DNA of 64,000 bases. Source: Pithys albifrons albifrons (taxonomy: Eukaryota; Chordata; Aves; Passeriformes; Thamnophilidae). Shown here piece after piece: positions 43,929 through 58,513 of this stretch. The position numbers and the translations under genes were made by a program. Location: positions 34,355,375 to 34,419,374 of the forward strand of contig NC_092497.1 of the NCBI RefSeq assembly GCF_047495875.1. The letters run 5' to 3'. How positions within the stretch are numbered: the stretch's first letter is position 1; each line of letters opens with the position of its first letter. The notes below the pieces were generated by a model, which did no database searches, was not told the DNA's origin, and saw only the letters and a list, made by a program, of their open reading frames with translations.

Positions 43929-44193
43929 AGGTGTGTGCGCAGTGACATAGACCTTTGGAGTAGTGATCATTAGCTCAATTTTACATGGACACAGTGACCA
44001 TCCATGCTATTGAAACAGATCACCTTGGAAAACCCCTTTAAGAGTGTCTGCATCTAAAAGGACAGCGTTAAGGTAATTTTTTACTTTACACATAGAAGGC
44101 AGCAATGCTGAAGTGCAATACTTCAAATATATTTTTTTATTTTTTTCTTTTGTTTCATCTTGTCAATTGGTATCTTGTAATTGATTTAATTGA

Positions 44194-44421
<228 letters not shown>

Positions 44422-47283
44422 TAACATTTTTCTTGCATTGCTTTATAATTGCAATTATATAAAACACTGAGTATAAAGAAAAAAAAGTACTGCATATTTG
44501 AGGGAGTATTTCTACTGTCTCAAATGGTGAGCATGAGCAAATAAAAGCAAATACTGATGAACAAAGATAATATTTTATTTTAGAGTGCAATGGGTAAAGG
44601 CACAGCTCAAATAGCTGGATTTGTTTCTGGTAAGTTTCAAATATTTCTCAAGATTCAGATTCAATCTGTGTCTTTAGCAGCCCCATCGCCTTAGAACTGT
44701 GTACAGTTAAGTTCTCCTTGGTTTTGGAAAAAATACGGTGACAGAAGTAAAGTTAAAAAAAAGGTAACAAAATAGGGATAGTTTTTTAATTATAAAAATA
44801 CTTCTACAGATTAAAGACACATTGATATTTAGAGGCAGAGAGAGTGTTCCATAGAAGTGTTGCTATGCTCTTGCACTGTGTTAATTTGTTTTTCCTAGGC
44901 AGCTTTCATTAGCCAAAGCCAGAGGCAGAATATGAGGTTAGTCTGTCTTTTCAACTCATCTTTTACAATCCTGATATCACATCATGATCATACTGTAGCC
45001 CCAGTGCTTCTTCTAAAGTTATATTTTTCTTTCACAGTCATGTACTACTTCCCTACATAAAATAAAAAATAAAATGATGTAAGAAAGCACGTCTGCTTGG
45101 ATAAAATAAAATATGACCTCTCAATACTAGAGTTATTATTTCTACAGTGTATGCAAGCTTGCTTTATCTTAGGAGTTAATTTATATTTATTTTAAGTCTC
45201 ACAAACAAGCCTCAGTTTTGTACCTAAGTAAGATTTCTTTAGGAATGAAAACATATCTAATTTTTAAAAAAAGATTATAGGCAACACCTTTCTGCTGATA
45301 ACCCTCTTTAAACATGCAATTTTGAGGAATGGTGAAACTTTTTGTGATCTGGGTACTCAAAACTAGAATGAGACTAGAAAAAACATTTAGACTATCAGAC
45401 ATCAGATGATAAGGCATTACAGGCAGGCCCAATGGATGAACCTCCAAACTTTGGTGGTTCCAGTCAAATCTTTGCCTGACCTGTCCAAACATCCACAAAA
45501 ATTGATGGATTTCTCTTGCCTGGTTTCTCTCTGCAGCACCCACCCCCACCCCCACTTCCACACGTAAAAGTGTATGTATCTTCCCTTTTTCTTCACTTTT
45601 CTCTGTGACAGTCTCTCTGTCATTTAACCATTCCCTCACAAGTATCCATATCTGATAAACACAAAGACACTTGGATCTCACAATACTTCCTCAAAGTAGA
45701 AATGTGAGAAAATTGTTCAAAGGGAAGGTTAATAATAAGAATTGTACATCTCTGTCCAATGTCATCCAGAATGTTTCTGCCAAATTTTGTTTTTCTTTGC
45801 TTTAAAAGAAAATGACTGAGTCCTGATCACCCTCTAGTTAATAGGAAGTTGACCATATGGAAGAGAGAAAGACCACCTGCCTTGTTGGGTCAGCCAAACA
45901 GATGGACCCTTTCTGATGCCTTTACATACCCTCATTTCTAGTAGAAAAATGTAGATCCTCTACCCCTTGAGTGCCAGGGCATCACTGCAAAGGGATCTTC
46001 ATCCAAGTGGTAGAGTGTGCAGCCATGCATGTATGTCATTATTTACCATTTCAGTTCTAAGCATGTGAAGTTGGGGAAAACACTGACAGCATCAGAATTT
46101 TGTTTGCTGTAAAGCTGGGAGAAGGTGCAATTTTGAGTTGATCATCAAACAAAAGAGTCTGCTTTAGAAAACAGAACAGATTTAGGAACTAGTAAACAAC
46201 TGGTAACTTCTTATTTCACAGCCTCTTCCTGCATATTAGTTCTGAAAGTATTCTTATTTTCAAAGCTGCCTGAGTTTTACATGCTAGGCTTGTAATTTCT
46301 TTTTATTTACTTTCCTTTGTTTAACTGAATCTTTCTCCAGTGAAGTGACAGCTCTCCTGGATATTTGGGATCACACACTATTCACAAATGGAAACTTCAG
46401 ACTTAGTCTCACATATTAAAGATACAGAAAATTGAAGACTAAGTAGAGTCATTGAGTATGTCAGATAATTCTGAAAGGTTCAGCTGTTTTTGGCATCACT
46501 ATCAGTCATTCATCAGAGTCTAATTGTTGTGCTATTTAATAATAATTATAGCAGCAACATCTTTCCTTATGCCCCTTATAAACATTAAAGAAAATATTTT
46601 ATTGAACACTTCTTTTTCACTCTACCTTTTTAGATTTTACCACATCCATAGCTCTTATTTTGTCTGCAGCAAATATTCAGGAATTAAAAAATACTTTTCA
46701 GGCAAGTGGAGGGTACAGTGACACTTGTGGATCAGGCTGAGTCCGCAGGTTCAGCACAGAGTTACTCAGTTGTGCAATTAGCTAGAGGTCAATTTAATGC
46801 TCTAATGCTCAGGGCAGACCTTTCCCATTTTCACAAATGAAGACTATTTTAACGCAGCCCAGCAACTGTCTCTTGCAGCGAGACACAGTTGTCTCAAACT
46901 CATGGAGTTTCAAAGTGCACCATTTTGTAGCAAGAAATGCTGAAAGTAACTTTTCTGAAACTGTTTCAAGATCCAAAGGATATATTGAAAGGGATCTGAT
47001 CAGGCCTATTTGTGGTTTCCAATTCATATAACCATATAAAAATTGCTCTAATTTTAACCAAAAATTTGATGTGGAACGTTTGCTCAACCTCTATGCTGTC
47101 TGAAAAACAGTGGAATTGAGACCTATGCCCTTCTATTTAGTCTTTCTTCTTTAGAAAGTTGGTTAATATAGTTGAGTTTTGCTAAGCCTATGAGAAAAAG
47201 TTACCTCTGACTAAGGAATTGATGAATTAAGTTGTGTGATTTGATTGGGTAGACAAGGCAGTTTAGACAGTGTGATATGTCAG

Positions 47284-47388
47284 CAATATCTGTTCATGTG
47301 ACCCGTGGACTTCCCTTTGTCATCCTATGCCTGAGAATATATGAAGGGGGCTGGGAAGGCAAAGGGACGTTCAACTGTCATCACTGAC
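47284..47388 (+). ncRNA. MIR204: miR-204 precursor hairpin
   Basis: The 5' arm contains TTCCCTTTGTCATCCTAT and continues GCCT (47311-47332), the mature miR-204-5p. The 3' arm contains GCTGGGAAGGCAAAGGGA and CGT (47350-47370), the star strand. The arms fold back on each other around the GAGAATATATGAAGGGG loop, and the flanking GTGAC/GTCAT bases extend the stem. TATGCCT at the 3' end of the mature arm distinguishes it from miR-211, which sits in TRPM1. It is a sense-strand intronic microRNA and should be processed from the TRPM3 primary transcript. In vertebrates it is highly expressed in retinal pigment epithelium and lens, where it acts in eye development. The seed is TCCCTTT. Confidence 0.98.
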
Positions 47389-50300
47389 ATCTTCTCTGAC
47401 CATTGCACCATCATCAAATGCACTGGAATTCTCATTTGATTCAGATTTTTCCTTTACATTCTGTGCAGTTCTAGATGCATTTTCATAACTACATAGCTGG
47501 GAAAATATAGGTGCAGACCTCATTCCAGAAGAGGAAGCATGCTGCAATTTTGACTCCTCTGAAATTTGAGTAAAACTTATAACTGCTTGAAGATTGACTC
47601 ATTTAAGATTTTTCTGAAGAATAGAAATGAGACTTTTTAATCAAAAGCACCATGATGTTGGTTGATCAGACACTGGAGAGAAACATCTCAGAAAGGACTG
47701 AGAAAGCACAAGGTTAAAAATTGTTCTTGAAGCACAGATAAATACACAATAGATCCATGCAAGTGGATTTGTAAATTCCTTTCATGGACTTGACTTCAAA
47801 CAGATGAGCTTGTTGAAAACGTGTATTTTCATATGACTGTTATGCAAGCAAAAGAGTACAGGTAATTTCAGCTCCCTAATTTTTGTACATTTTGGATTTA
47901 TTGAATTCACAGAGCCATAAAACTAAGAAAAAGAAATTATTTTAGGATTAATCCATGTTAGGCAAATTTCTGCCATTCTGTGTCTCATCTGTAGTAGTTT
48001 TCTAAGACACGGAGAAATAAGGGATAATTTTCTGAGATCATGTACTGTGAGATATGTTGACAAATATACAGAATATGAGAAGGAAATGTGCCTTAATATG
48101 TAATAGAAGACAGTGTTAGATTTGGTTATGTTACTGTGACAACTTTCTAGAGTGCTACACACAATATGTGGTAGTGTTCCCATACAAAGGGAGCCAGGAG
48201 AGGTACCAAGGAAGATTAGACAGAATGTGAGAATTTCTGAAACTGTGTCTCTTAGGCCGTTGCCTACAGGTGATGAGCCCCTGAAGAGTGAAATCAGTTA
48301 GACACTGTAGTACTGGCCTAATAAGCAGCTGACTGCAAGAACAGATAGGGCGTGTTTTGACTGAAATCCACAAGGATTCTTGTGTATATGGCTTTGAACT
48401 TTAAGTGCCAGCCTTGAACAATGTATTGTCATTGTATTGAAAGTAACCAAGTGGGATTTTACTAGGATGCTTGTGAGGCTCACAAATCTCAGCATTTACT
48501 CTTACCTGAACTCTTTACATGTCTTGTTTTTCTGAGGACTCTCTGAACTTTGTCCTTTTTTCAAATACAAGTAGGAAAATCAAAAGAAGGTAGGGCATAT
48601 TTTTTCTTGTTACCATCCTTGATTTCCTTTGGAGAAGTCTTTAGTGTAAATCCAATATTAAAGGAAGATATGGTTGCAGGTGTTGGGTTCACACATTAGT
48701 CTGTCAATGCCACATTTGGTAGCATGGCAAATGCATCACTTGATAGATTTAGAGAGGTGAGGAGGAAGTAATGAACAAATAAAAATGAGAGTGAAAGCAT
48801 CAAGGTGAGACAGAAGAGAAAGGAGAACAGACTGGACAAATGTAATGTGTTTATACTCTTAGTAAAGAGGAGAATTAAAAATAGAGGAGCTAAAAGAAGA
48901 TTATGGATTAAACACAAGGAGACAGAGGGGAAGTGAAAATGTGATTGGGATACCAAAAAGTAAATTAGAAATATGAGAATGCAGAATGGAAGTGACCATA
49001 ACATGGGTAACAAAGAGAAAGAATGCAAACTACAAAGGAAAAAAAATAAAGATGAACAAAATATGTATTAGTAAATTTAAAATATGTTTGAGAAATGTGA
49101 AAATAAAACGGAGATTTTAGCAAATGATATTCAACAAGCCTATAGTTGAAAAGTCAAAAAATACATTGAAAAGAAAAAAATAAGTCAAATGTTTTGAGCT
49201 TTCCTTTATTAGTAGTGGTTCTGTGTCATTCTGTCACATGTAATCCTTTAGTTCTGTGTATTTCAGAAACACAGCTAATATTTGTAGAATTTTTGTGTTG
49301 GTTTACTAGACCAGTTTGATTTCTCTATACATAGGGCACGCAATGAGACTTTGTAAAAGTGGAAGTTCCCCTTAATTTCTGAATATAAGAAGCTGTTAAG
49401 GTTGTTTCATCAAATTCTGAAGGCAATCTCTATTGTCTTTTTTTCCAGTCATGTTCACTTAATAGTTAATAATGTAATTGTTCTAATAGTAAACATATTG
49501 CACTGTGACTTGAAGAGCTGAAGGATGCAGATCTATTGCAGAGCTGGGGGCACAGGATATCTTATCTATTTGCTATTGCTATAGATATTTTAGCCAAAAA
49601 GTTTTCATACACATCAGGAGCTGTTTTCAAAGGGGCCTGAAGTCTGAAAACAACTGTCTGGGAAAAAGCCCAAGTGGTAATATTATTCCAGTGTAACCTA
49701 ATAGGAAGAATCTGTATTATTCTAGGATGATCTCCATTATCACTTAGCTTTTCTTAGTCAGTTGGGACCACAAGGAGTACCATATAGATGTTCAGATGTG
49801 AAGCAGGGATGCATTTGTGTGATCAAACTTTTTAACAATGGTTGTAAATTCAATACCATTTTGAAAGTATTTAAGCATCACTTACCCTATGGTTAGACAA
49901 TCTGATTAACAATCAAAGATCAGTATTTGTTGATTCTGTATTACTGTAAGGCAAGTATTAGTTCAAAAATTAAAAATTGTTTTCCTCAAACTTTTAAACT
50001 TACACTAGGCAGATTTCTGCTTATTAAAATTCCAGGCCATGTTTAATTTTTTTGTCCATTCTGTGTAGGTACACCTCTCACTAGGATATCCAAGTACTAT
50101 GCAAACATTTGGACCAAAATGTTTCTGAAGGCCACAGGTTTTATGTGGTATATTTCTTTCAGCCTTTATTGATTCATCACAATACTGCACACCCTGCTTG
50201 TCCCTAAAAGCATAGCAATAGCCTGGAAGCTGAACTTTTTAAGCCTCTTCAGCTAAGAAGTTTCTTTTCTTTATCTTACCAGAACCCTTAAGTTCCAATC

Positions 50301-53300
50301 TGCATTTCAAGCCACCTTAAGCCTCTCAAAAAATCATAAAGAAATGCTATTTTGCCTTGTTTCAAATGCAAAGGTTTAGTATTTCTTAGTTGATTTCCTC
50401 TCAAAAATTCTAGTTCTTCACATATATTTAAGCTGAAACTCAGACCAGATTTGATCAAAATGTAGTTCAACATTATCGAACATCTTGTAAACACAAATAT
50501 TTTTATAGAACTTGACCACATTTCTGTTGAATTAATAGTCTGTACCTTGAACCATGTCATCTATTTGATGCAACTGACGTTTTGTTACACTACGGAGCAT
50601 TTGTGCTGAACAATTTGTGCAAAATGATCTGTATACAAGCCTTTGAGTGCACTGTACATGGGCAAACACTTTCAGGAACACTAACTTGTATATATCCATT
50701 GACTCATATCTTTGGACTTGGCCAGTAAGAGAGCACTGATTTTGTCACCTACAAAAGCCATTATTCTAAGAGAATTTTGCAGTTAGAAAGGTACCTCTTG
50801 CCCACAAATGATAGACCTTTTGTAGGATGTGTATAAGTTAGACCCCTGAAAGAAATGTAAAGTGTATCACAGAAAACTATCTACTGCTGAGTCCGTCATA
50901 TCATTATTTGAGGTAGGTACATGAAAACCTGAGATGTGGTGGTGACCAGTGGAGAAGTCTGATAATTTATGTACCTCACCACCCACAGTACATCTGAGTC
51001 CAGTAAGGCTTAGTAACCTGTGGACCTAGAGGGTAGTGCTTTGCAAAACTGCAGAGGTTCCTTGGAGAGGATCATGCAAATATACCTGCTCTCTCAAAGA
51101 CCTGATGAACCATTCCAGCTCAGTGATGCCTTATACATCCCTGTCCATGCCTGTGGTAGGTTCAGGATTTCTAGGAAGGGTAAAAACCCTGTTTGCACAG
51201 ATTGCCTGTTGCACAGATGAGCAATGTGTGCCGCATTAGGAAAAGACTTTGAAACATAAGGTTGACTGTACATGTACTATGTGAGATTTGTGGAGGCTTG
51301 CTCTTCCCCTCCTTTGGAACAGTTTAGACTCACTCAATAAGTACAGCTGCTTCTATCTCATGTGTACCACAAGTGTTAAGTTAACTTGCTCTAAGCTGCA
51401 CATTGTGTGTAAGATGTGGCATGGGTTTCCAGCTGTACACCATTTCTGTGTCAGACACTGCGCAGAAACACTTCCAGTGGGACAGCCCCATCCCAAACAA
51501 ATCCAAATAATTACCAAATTCTCCAGTCAAAATTTCCAGGTAGAAAGAAGGAAAGGAACATAGAGGAATACCCCAACACGTCTGACCTAATGAAGGAGCA
51601 AAGATGGCCAGCAGGAAATCAACCCAGATGTGCCTCCCACCACTTTCTGTTAAGATTCAAAAATTAGAGTCATTTCTGTCAGGGATAGTGAAGTAAAGCC
51701 TTTCAGGTTTTTTAGCTGAAGTCTGTGATGAACTTAGAGATAGTATGCAACATAGTGATATGTCCCAGTTACTCTTATAAGCATGCTTAAAAACATGAGT
51801 AGCAAATGCATTTTGTAGTAAATAGGGCATTTTATTTACTTGTTGGTCTATAAAAATGTGGGTAAGTCATGTTTAACTCTTCATAAAAAGAATTAGTAAT
51901 AATTTATAAGACAGTTATACATTATTTATAAGTATATTCACAGCATAAAATATTCATGTTTTTCCAAGAATTGGGAAAACCAAGTAGGGCTTCTGCAAGG
52001 CATGGAGGATTTCCTGTAATCTCCTTTCATACAGCACAGACATTATGCAGCTTTTCCTTTCTTCCATTTCCAATTTATTAATTTCCTCTAGTTTATTATT
52101 TTAATTTACATACTCATGCTCTACTGTTATGTCAAGGGGAAAATTATATTATTTTTCAGTGTAATAACATGAAGGTCTGCAAGTGGTCACTGGTGCACAA
52201 CAGGAGAAATGTTCTGATAAGTACATACCTTCCTGGAATCACAATTGCCAGGAAGTCTCTCACAGGCTCTGTTGCTGGCCACAAAGGCAATAACACAGTA
52301 ATAAAGCTTTAAGTTGATTGTATGAATCTTTGGCGTAGTATTGCAGTCTATTTATGATATTGCACCTGCAATATCCACAATACCTGACACTGAATAACTT
52401 ATGAATCTAGTCTACCCTGCAAAAATCGCTGCTTATTGAAATATTCAAAATACAAGTTATTGTTTTAGAAATTAAGATAGTGCTGAGCCCCAGATGTTTG
52501 GTACTATTTCTTCTTTTTGCATGAATCATTATATTGAATGAAAATAATAACACTGTTTCATCCATGTTCTGTTTATGAAGTCATGGAAGGCTTTTTGCCT
52601 TAATAGCCAAAGTACTAAGAACTCCCTATGTGAATTGGAGACTTTATTAAATGAGAAATAGTATTATGCCAGTTTGTGTGAGAAGTTTCACACACGTCTG
52701 CTCTTGAATCCAAGCTATTTCCTTTGAAAATCTGAGAAAAAAAATCTTTGGCTAACAAACTATTTTTAATAGCACAGAATAAATATTCAGAGACCATTCT
52801 TAAGTAGAAAGATCTTTGATTTTGGAATTAGATCCTTTACCATCTAGAAATGTAAGTATAGTTAACTAAGTCTTAAATGTCACAGATAACACAATACTCA
52901 GTATTCACATCTATTGTCAGGTCTACTGTTAGACAGGAATGTATCTCCATCTTCCAAAAGGAAAAGAAAAATTATTTGCTGAAGCCAAAGTTCATCCTTG
53001 AAATTCTGAAACAACAATGACCTAAGAAAATTTAAGATAAATCCTCCATGTAACTGTCAGGTGTCCATAATATTTTAGATATTTAAATATAATTCACTTG
53101 TACTTAAAAAGGGTTTTGCAACAGACAATATATAAAAAAGCTAATTAACATGTAATTTAGTGTCTTCTAGGAAACAGAAAAAAATGCCCAGATCTGTGAA
53201 AATGAACTTTACTTTTATATGTTTGAAAACAATAGTGATTAAGAGTCTTTCCTGGTAATAATGTTTTGTCCTATACCAAATGGGATTATCTGCAATTTCA

Positions 53301-56300
53301 AAATGAATGATATTTCAGTGGAGCATATCAATGCTACTCTCTTTCTAGTTAATAAAATGTGAAACACACAATTTTTAAGGTTGTATACTTTTAGAGTACT
53401 TGCTTAGTGAAAACTGCAGTGTTGTTGGAGACAGCTCAACAAGATGTGTCCTATCATAGTTTTTGTCCAGACCACAGCAATTTTGTGGTAAATTCCACAA
53501 AAAATATGAAAGGTGAACTTTTCCCTTGGTCGTTTTTTGAACTGTTCATTTTAGTGCTTGGCACAATCCTCCTACCTTCTGGTTGTGTGCCAGGAGATAG
53601 GAGCTCCAGTACTGCGGTTCAGTTTCTCATCAGCACAGTTTTATTTCTGCATTGTCTCCTTTCTGACAGTCTCAACTCAAGCAAGAAACTCTTTTTATAA
53701 TGATGTCCTTGACATTGTAAGAAATGTATTACATTCACATTTAGCATCTCACTTCACAACCTGACATTATGTTTCTAAATGAAGTGGCTGAAACAAAAGG
53801 CTCTCTGTGGATATATCAGACTCTGCCAGCCCCCTCTTGCAGACTATTGTATAATGTGCATGCGCAAGCTGAAATAAAGCTCTGACAGAGTATTCCTGAC
53901 TCTTTTATTTCTGAGGAGATATGGAGCTCTAGAAGAAAAAATGTCTTGATTGCCAGTTAAAGAGAAGTCCATCAGCTACCTTCTTCCCAAGGACAAAGAT
54001 TCTGTCCTGCTGGTATCATGTGCCAACTTTTTTCAAATTGTCCCAGAGCTACATTAAGGCAAAGCACAGTCAGTTCTCAATTTCATACACTCAGAATAGT
54101 TGTAAATGCAGTATTAATATCCAATCAGGAATAGTCAGTCACTGAAATTTTTCTACAGGCCCTCTGCATTCATTTCCACATTCCTAATATTTAGCAGCAA
54201 GGAAGCATCCAGGAATTTTGGCATCAAATCATTTAAAAGTTTAATGCAAATCTGCTCTGTGTTTTGTTTTAGAGTTACTGAGCTGCAGACGTCTGTGATA
54301 TAAGTAGTCAAGTTTTTATTCTGAAATTAATGTCACAAATAAGTGTGATTGGGAGCATCATAGAAAGCTGAGGATGTGGTAATTCCCATTTACTCTGCTT
54401 TTGAAATTCTAAGGTACTCAGGATGACATGACCTTTTTTTTTTCAATCATGTGTATTGACTTCCTTTCATATTGTGGATAACCACCATAGCTCAGAAATT
54501 AGTCATCATAAATCTGGGAAAGCTCATAACATTAGGATTCAAACAACTATAGTGTCGAGGGATCACCTGAAAGCCAGAAATGCTTATACTCTGAAGAAAT
54601 ATCAACAAAATTCTATTAACTGATTTTAAAATATTACATTGAATTCCAGAAAGTAGCTATCTAATTTGCCCTCTAAACTAAAGAAATAATATATTTTCCC
54701 AAACCAAAATTACTTATGGAGAAATGAAAACTAAAAAGAAATAAAAATCTATTTGCTGATACACAAAGATAATTTCTTGAAGGAAAATGAGAGGTAGAAA
54801 TCAATTCTATGCTTACATCTTTTCTATTTCACAAAGAAATCTACCAGAATGATAGAAAGAGTTGCACTTTAGTCTGAAATTTATTTGCATATGATAAATC
54901 AAGGTTCACATGAGTTGGTTTGTTGTTTTGTTTTTTTTTTTATCTCAAAGCTGTTAAATTTCATTGAACACTCAATTTGGAGAAAAGTAGTTTTATTTTA
55001 CTAACCTCAGATTATAGGATTGTTTTCATGCTGAATGTATGTCCAAAGAATCAGAGAACAGAAAAACTGCCATCTGATTAACTAGAGTGAAACACAACAG
55101 GAACATTTGCAGAGAGTTTTGTATGCCATGCAACTCTTGTGACTGTAACAGTTTAAACAAAAAAACACACAATAAACGAAGTTAAAAAAACAAAAGGAAA
55201 AACAAAAATCAAAAGTTGCAAGAGGAATATTAGGCATGCTTTCAAATGGCTTACTCCTTTTCTCAAAAAGGCAAAAATGGTTCAGCTGTTTAAACTAACC
55301 ATCACTATTTATATTATTAGAATTATTTTGGTGCTCAATATCCAGTAGAATACAGTGAGAATGAACAGACTTCCAGCAGAATGACAGAACCTGCTTCAGG
55401 AACAGTTTGGGATACATAAGGCAAATGCAACTATAATGATTATTGAGGATCATTTAAAACTCAGAAAGTTTTTTCCTTTTAGTCTTAGAAGAAGGAGATA
55501 AAGACTTTACTCCTCTGATAACTAGAAATATTTTCAACTCCATCTAAAATTGTTAATGTCTAATGGCCTGCGTGTCATGGGAATATTTATACATAGTGTC
55601 TCACCCTTTAATTTGCTAGGGAATATGAGGCAAACACATTGAATTTAGTCTCATAAAAAGAGGTCCTGATTCCTCATATACTCCTTATGGCTTTTTTCTC
55701 CATTCATTCCAGTTTGTTCTTTCTGAACATGCATGAGCATAGGTAGACACAGTATTTTATATGGAATTTCATGAGTGGCTTACACAATGTCACTGGAGTG
55801 CCACTGTTTCCTACTGAAAATACTTTGCTGTGTGTATTCCAGGATCAAACCTCTCCTGGTGGTCTTGCTACACTCAAGACAGTTTACAATGAATTATATC
55901 TTTCTGTTTTCTAGTATTTCTTCCTAAAGAGTTCCCATTTTAGAGCAGAATTTATTTAACATTTTATTAATATTCAATGTCATCCGGACCAAATTTGATT
56001 ATTACTGGGAATACTTCTTAAAATTATCTTATTAGCAGATGTTTAGATTAGGCAGAGCAGAAATTCAGGGAAGTCCTTAGTATTGATAATAAAAATTAAC
56101 ACTTGAAGTCTGTGCAAATCATTCTGTTAATCATGTTATAATATTCTACTCTTCTTACTCTCTTTCATTAGCCTGCATTTTATAATTTTCCTTGTTGTTT
56201 TCTTAGCATAAATAAACACAACACACTTTGCTTAAGTTATATAATAAAAAGCCACAAACTAATAGTAGATAGAGGCATAAGGATGCATGCTGAGAGTCAC

Positions 56301-56832
56301 TCCAGGAAACAAAGTATTTGCTTATAAAGTAGTTCAGGAGCTGCTTAGAATATTTTGCTATTATGTATAAGAACTAGAGTTTTTTCTTTGTCTTAGATTG
56401 GTTCACTTGATTTTTGACACTAATTCAAATCCTTAAAATCATTTGATCTGTGAATAATTCTAGAGGGTGTAACCAGATGTCATGTTCAAGTCTTACGTTT
56501 GCTTCCAGGATTGAACTTGCTCTAAATGAAAACTTGAGCAGGAACATTAACCTGTTAACTGACCTCATGCAACTTTTCCTAAACCATCTATTAATGGTCT
56601 AGGAGACTTCTATTTCTTTTTTTTTCCCCAAGTGGAATATCCAGAGTTTGTGTAGAATTTATATTGCTTTTCTTAGGAAAAGCTAGTTTAAAAGGAAAAG
56701 AAGAACCCTTTGGATAGGGAAAAAAAAAATACTAATAGAAAATATTGAACTACTTCTATTGCCTGATTCCTTTTGAATGTCCCCAGTCTCAGCTGGTCAA
56801 GAAGTAAATATCATAAAATCTTTTTCAGTTAT

Positions 56833-57421
56833 TGTCTTGGGTTGAGCTGGCAAAACGCTCCAACTGCCCAACACAGAGCATCAGCGTCCCTCCCTCAGCT
56901 GAGAAAAGGGAGGAAGAAAAAAAGCTCTGGAAACTCAGAACAGGTTTAAACTTAAACTAGTTATATATATATACATCAACAGAAAAGAGAAAATTAAGAC
57001 TACAATATAATACACACTTACACAAGTTAGAAATAACATCAATTTTCTACTTCCTACCGAAAACAGATTTCATTACTCTAGATTTATAAAACACTCTATA
57101 AGAAATCCAGCAAGCCACAAGAGAGAGCATAGCAACAAAATGTTTCTATTTCCCTGAACTCAAACCAAACCAAAGCAGCGGCAGCAGCAGCAAGGCCCAG
57201 GACAAGCAGAACAGCAGCAGCACGTCCTGCTCTACTGCAGTCATCATGCCAGCTGAGAAAACATTTCCTGCTCCTGTATCTATATCTCAGTTTTGCATCA
57301 TCTGGTATGAAATATTTCATTGGTTGCTTAAGACAGGTGAAACTTGTCTCTCCTAATCTACATAGATTCTCTGAGCCTGCTAATTTGAGGCCTAGCTAAA
57401 ACTAAAGCCAAAACTACGACA
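56833..57421 (-). mobile_element. Solo LTR (589 bp) with 5-bp target duplication GTTAT
   Basis: On the + strand the element starts TGTCTTGGGTTGAGCTGGC and ends AAGCCAAAACTACGACA. It is flanked by GTTAT on both sides (56828-56832 and 57422-57426). Reading the minus strand gives a 5' end TGTCGTAGTTTTGGC, like avian ERV-L LTRs, so it is probably antisense to TRPM3. A TATA-type run (GTATATATATATAA on the minus strand) lies at 56961-56974. An imperfect CAG/CTG-rich patch lies at about 57177-57222. The 74-codon minus-strand frame is LTR sequence, not a gene. Confidence 0.85.
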
Positions 57422-57483
57422 GTTATATTTCAATTATGTCAATTCAGTCTGACACCACCCTGGTGTCAGATTGGCTTTCACTA

Positions 57484-57985
57484 GAATCATAGAATCATAA
57501 AATCAATTGGGTTGGAAAAGACCTCTGAGGTCATCAAGTCCAACCCTAGGTCCAACTCCAGTCCATTTACTAGATCATGGCACTCAGTGCTGCCTCCAGT
57601 CTTGCCTTAAAAATCTCCAGGGATGGTGAATCCACCACCTGTCTGGGCAGCCCATTCTAATGCCTGATTACTCTCTCTGGAAAGACTTTTTTCTGATCTC
57701 CAACTTAAATTTCCCCTGGCAGAGCTTGAGCCTGGGAGAAGAGACCAGCACCCACCTGGCTAGAACTTCCCTTCAGGTAGTTATAGACAGTGATGAGGTC
57801 ACCTCTGAGCCTCCTCTTCTCAAAGCTAAACAACCCCAGCTCCCTCAGCCTCTTGCCATAGGACTTGTGCTCCAGTCCCTTCACCAGCCTTGTCGCTCTT
57901 CTGTGGACCCACTCCAGCACCTCAATATCTTTCCTGAACTGATAGGCCCAGAACTGAACACAATACTCAAGGTGTGGTCCCACTA
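57484..57985 (-). mobile_element. CR1 LINE 3' end with reverse transcriptase C-terminus remnant
   Basis: Minus-strand translation gives [19 protein letters not shown] and, further on, [19 protein letters not shown] with [11 protein letters not shown], the conserved C-terminal end of the CR1 ORF2 protein. The frame then breaks in the last part of ORF2. The 3' untranslated end has the usual GGTTGGACTTGATGACCTCA pattern and finishes in ATTCTATGATTCTAG repeats at 57484. It is truncated at the 5' side near 57985. Its frame is open for 92 codons, so it is moderately young. It inserted 62 bases from the neighbouring solo LTR. Confidence 0.9.
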
Positions 57986-58513
57986 AATCCGTACAACTTT
58001 CTTGGCCATCTTTACTGCAGCTTTTACAGAGGACTCACATATAATTGCACCACAAGTGCTTAAAATGAAGACATCGCTGCTTTGATTCAGCAATAGTTCA
58101 GCTCTCCTTATAGCAATGTCCCCAGTGCGGAGTCTGCAAACAAGATCCAGTGATGGGAAACTGACACCATGCAAAACCTAGTCTACAAGCAAGAGTCAGT
58201 CGTGATTATGAACATGTTAGGAAGAAATGGAGTAGCTTTTCTGTGTTTTCAAACCACAGTTTGATCTTTAAAAGCGAAAAAAATGGGCTATTTGAACATA
58301 CCTATTGTATTTAAAACAGAAGTATTTCTAGAAATTACTGGTTTATGCAGTGGAACTGACTACACTGATCCCACCTGTCCTTAAAATCTGATTTTCTGAA
58401 AGCCATTTTCTCTAACACAATGCTGTACAGTCATAATGCAGTTATTTCAGTCGGAAATGTTTTTTTCTTCTGTTATGTTTTTTGTTGGGTTTTTTTGCCA
58501 TGCTGGCTTTGCA

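Noticed and set aside
45535..45570. G-quadruplex on the minus strand (CCCACCCCCACCCCCAC)
   Set aside because: Only three runs of three or more G, so it misses the canonical rule.
53820..53920. Possible LTR fragment with AATAAAGCTC
   Set aside because: No TG...CA borders, target duplication or promoter could be found.
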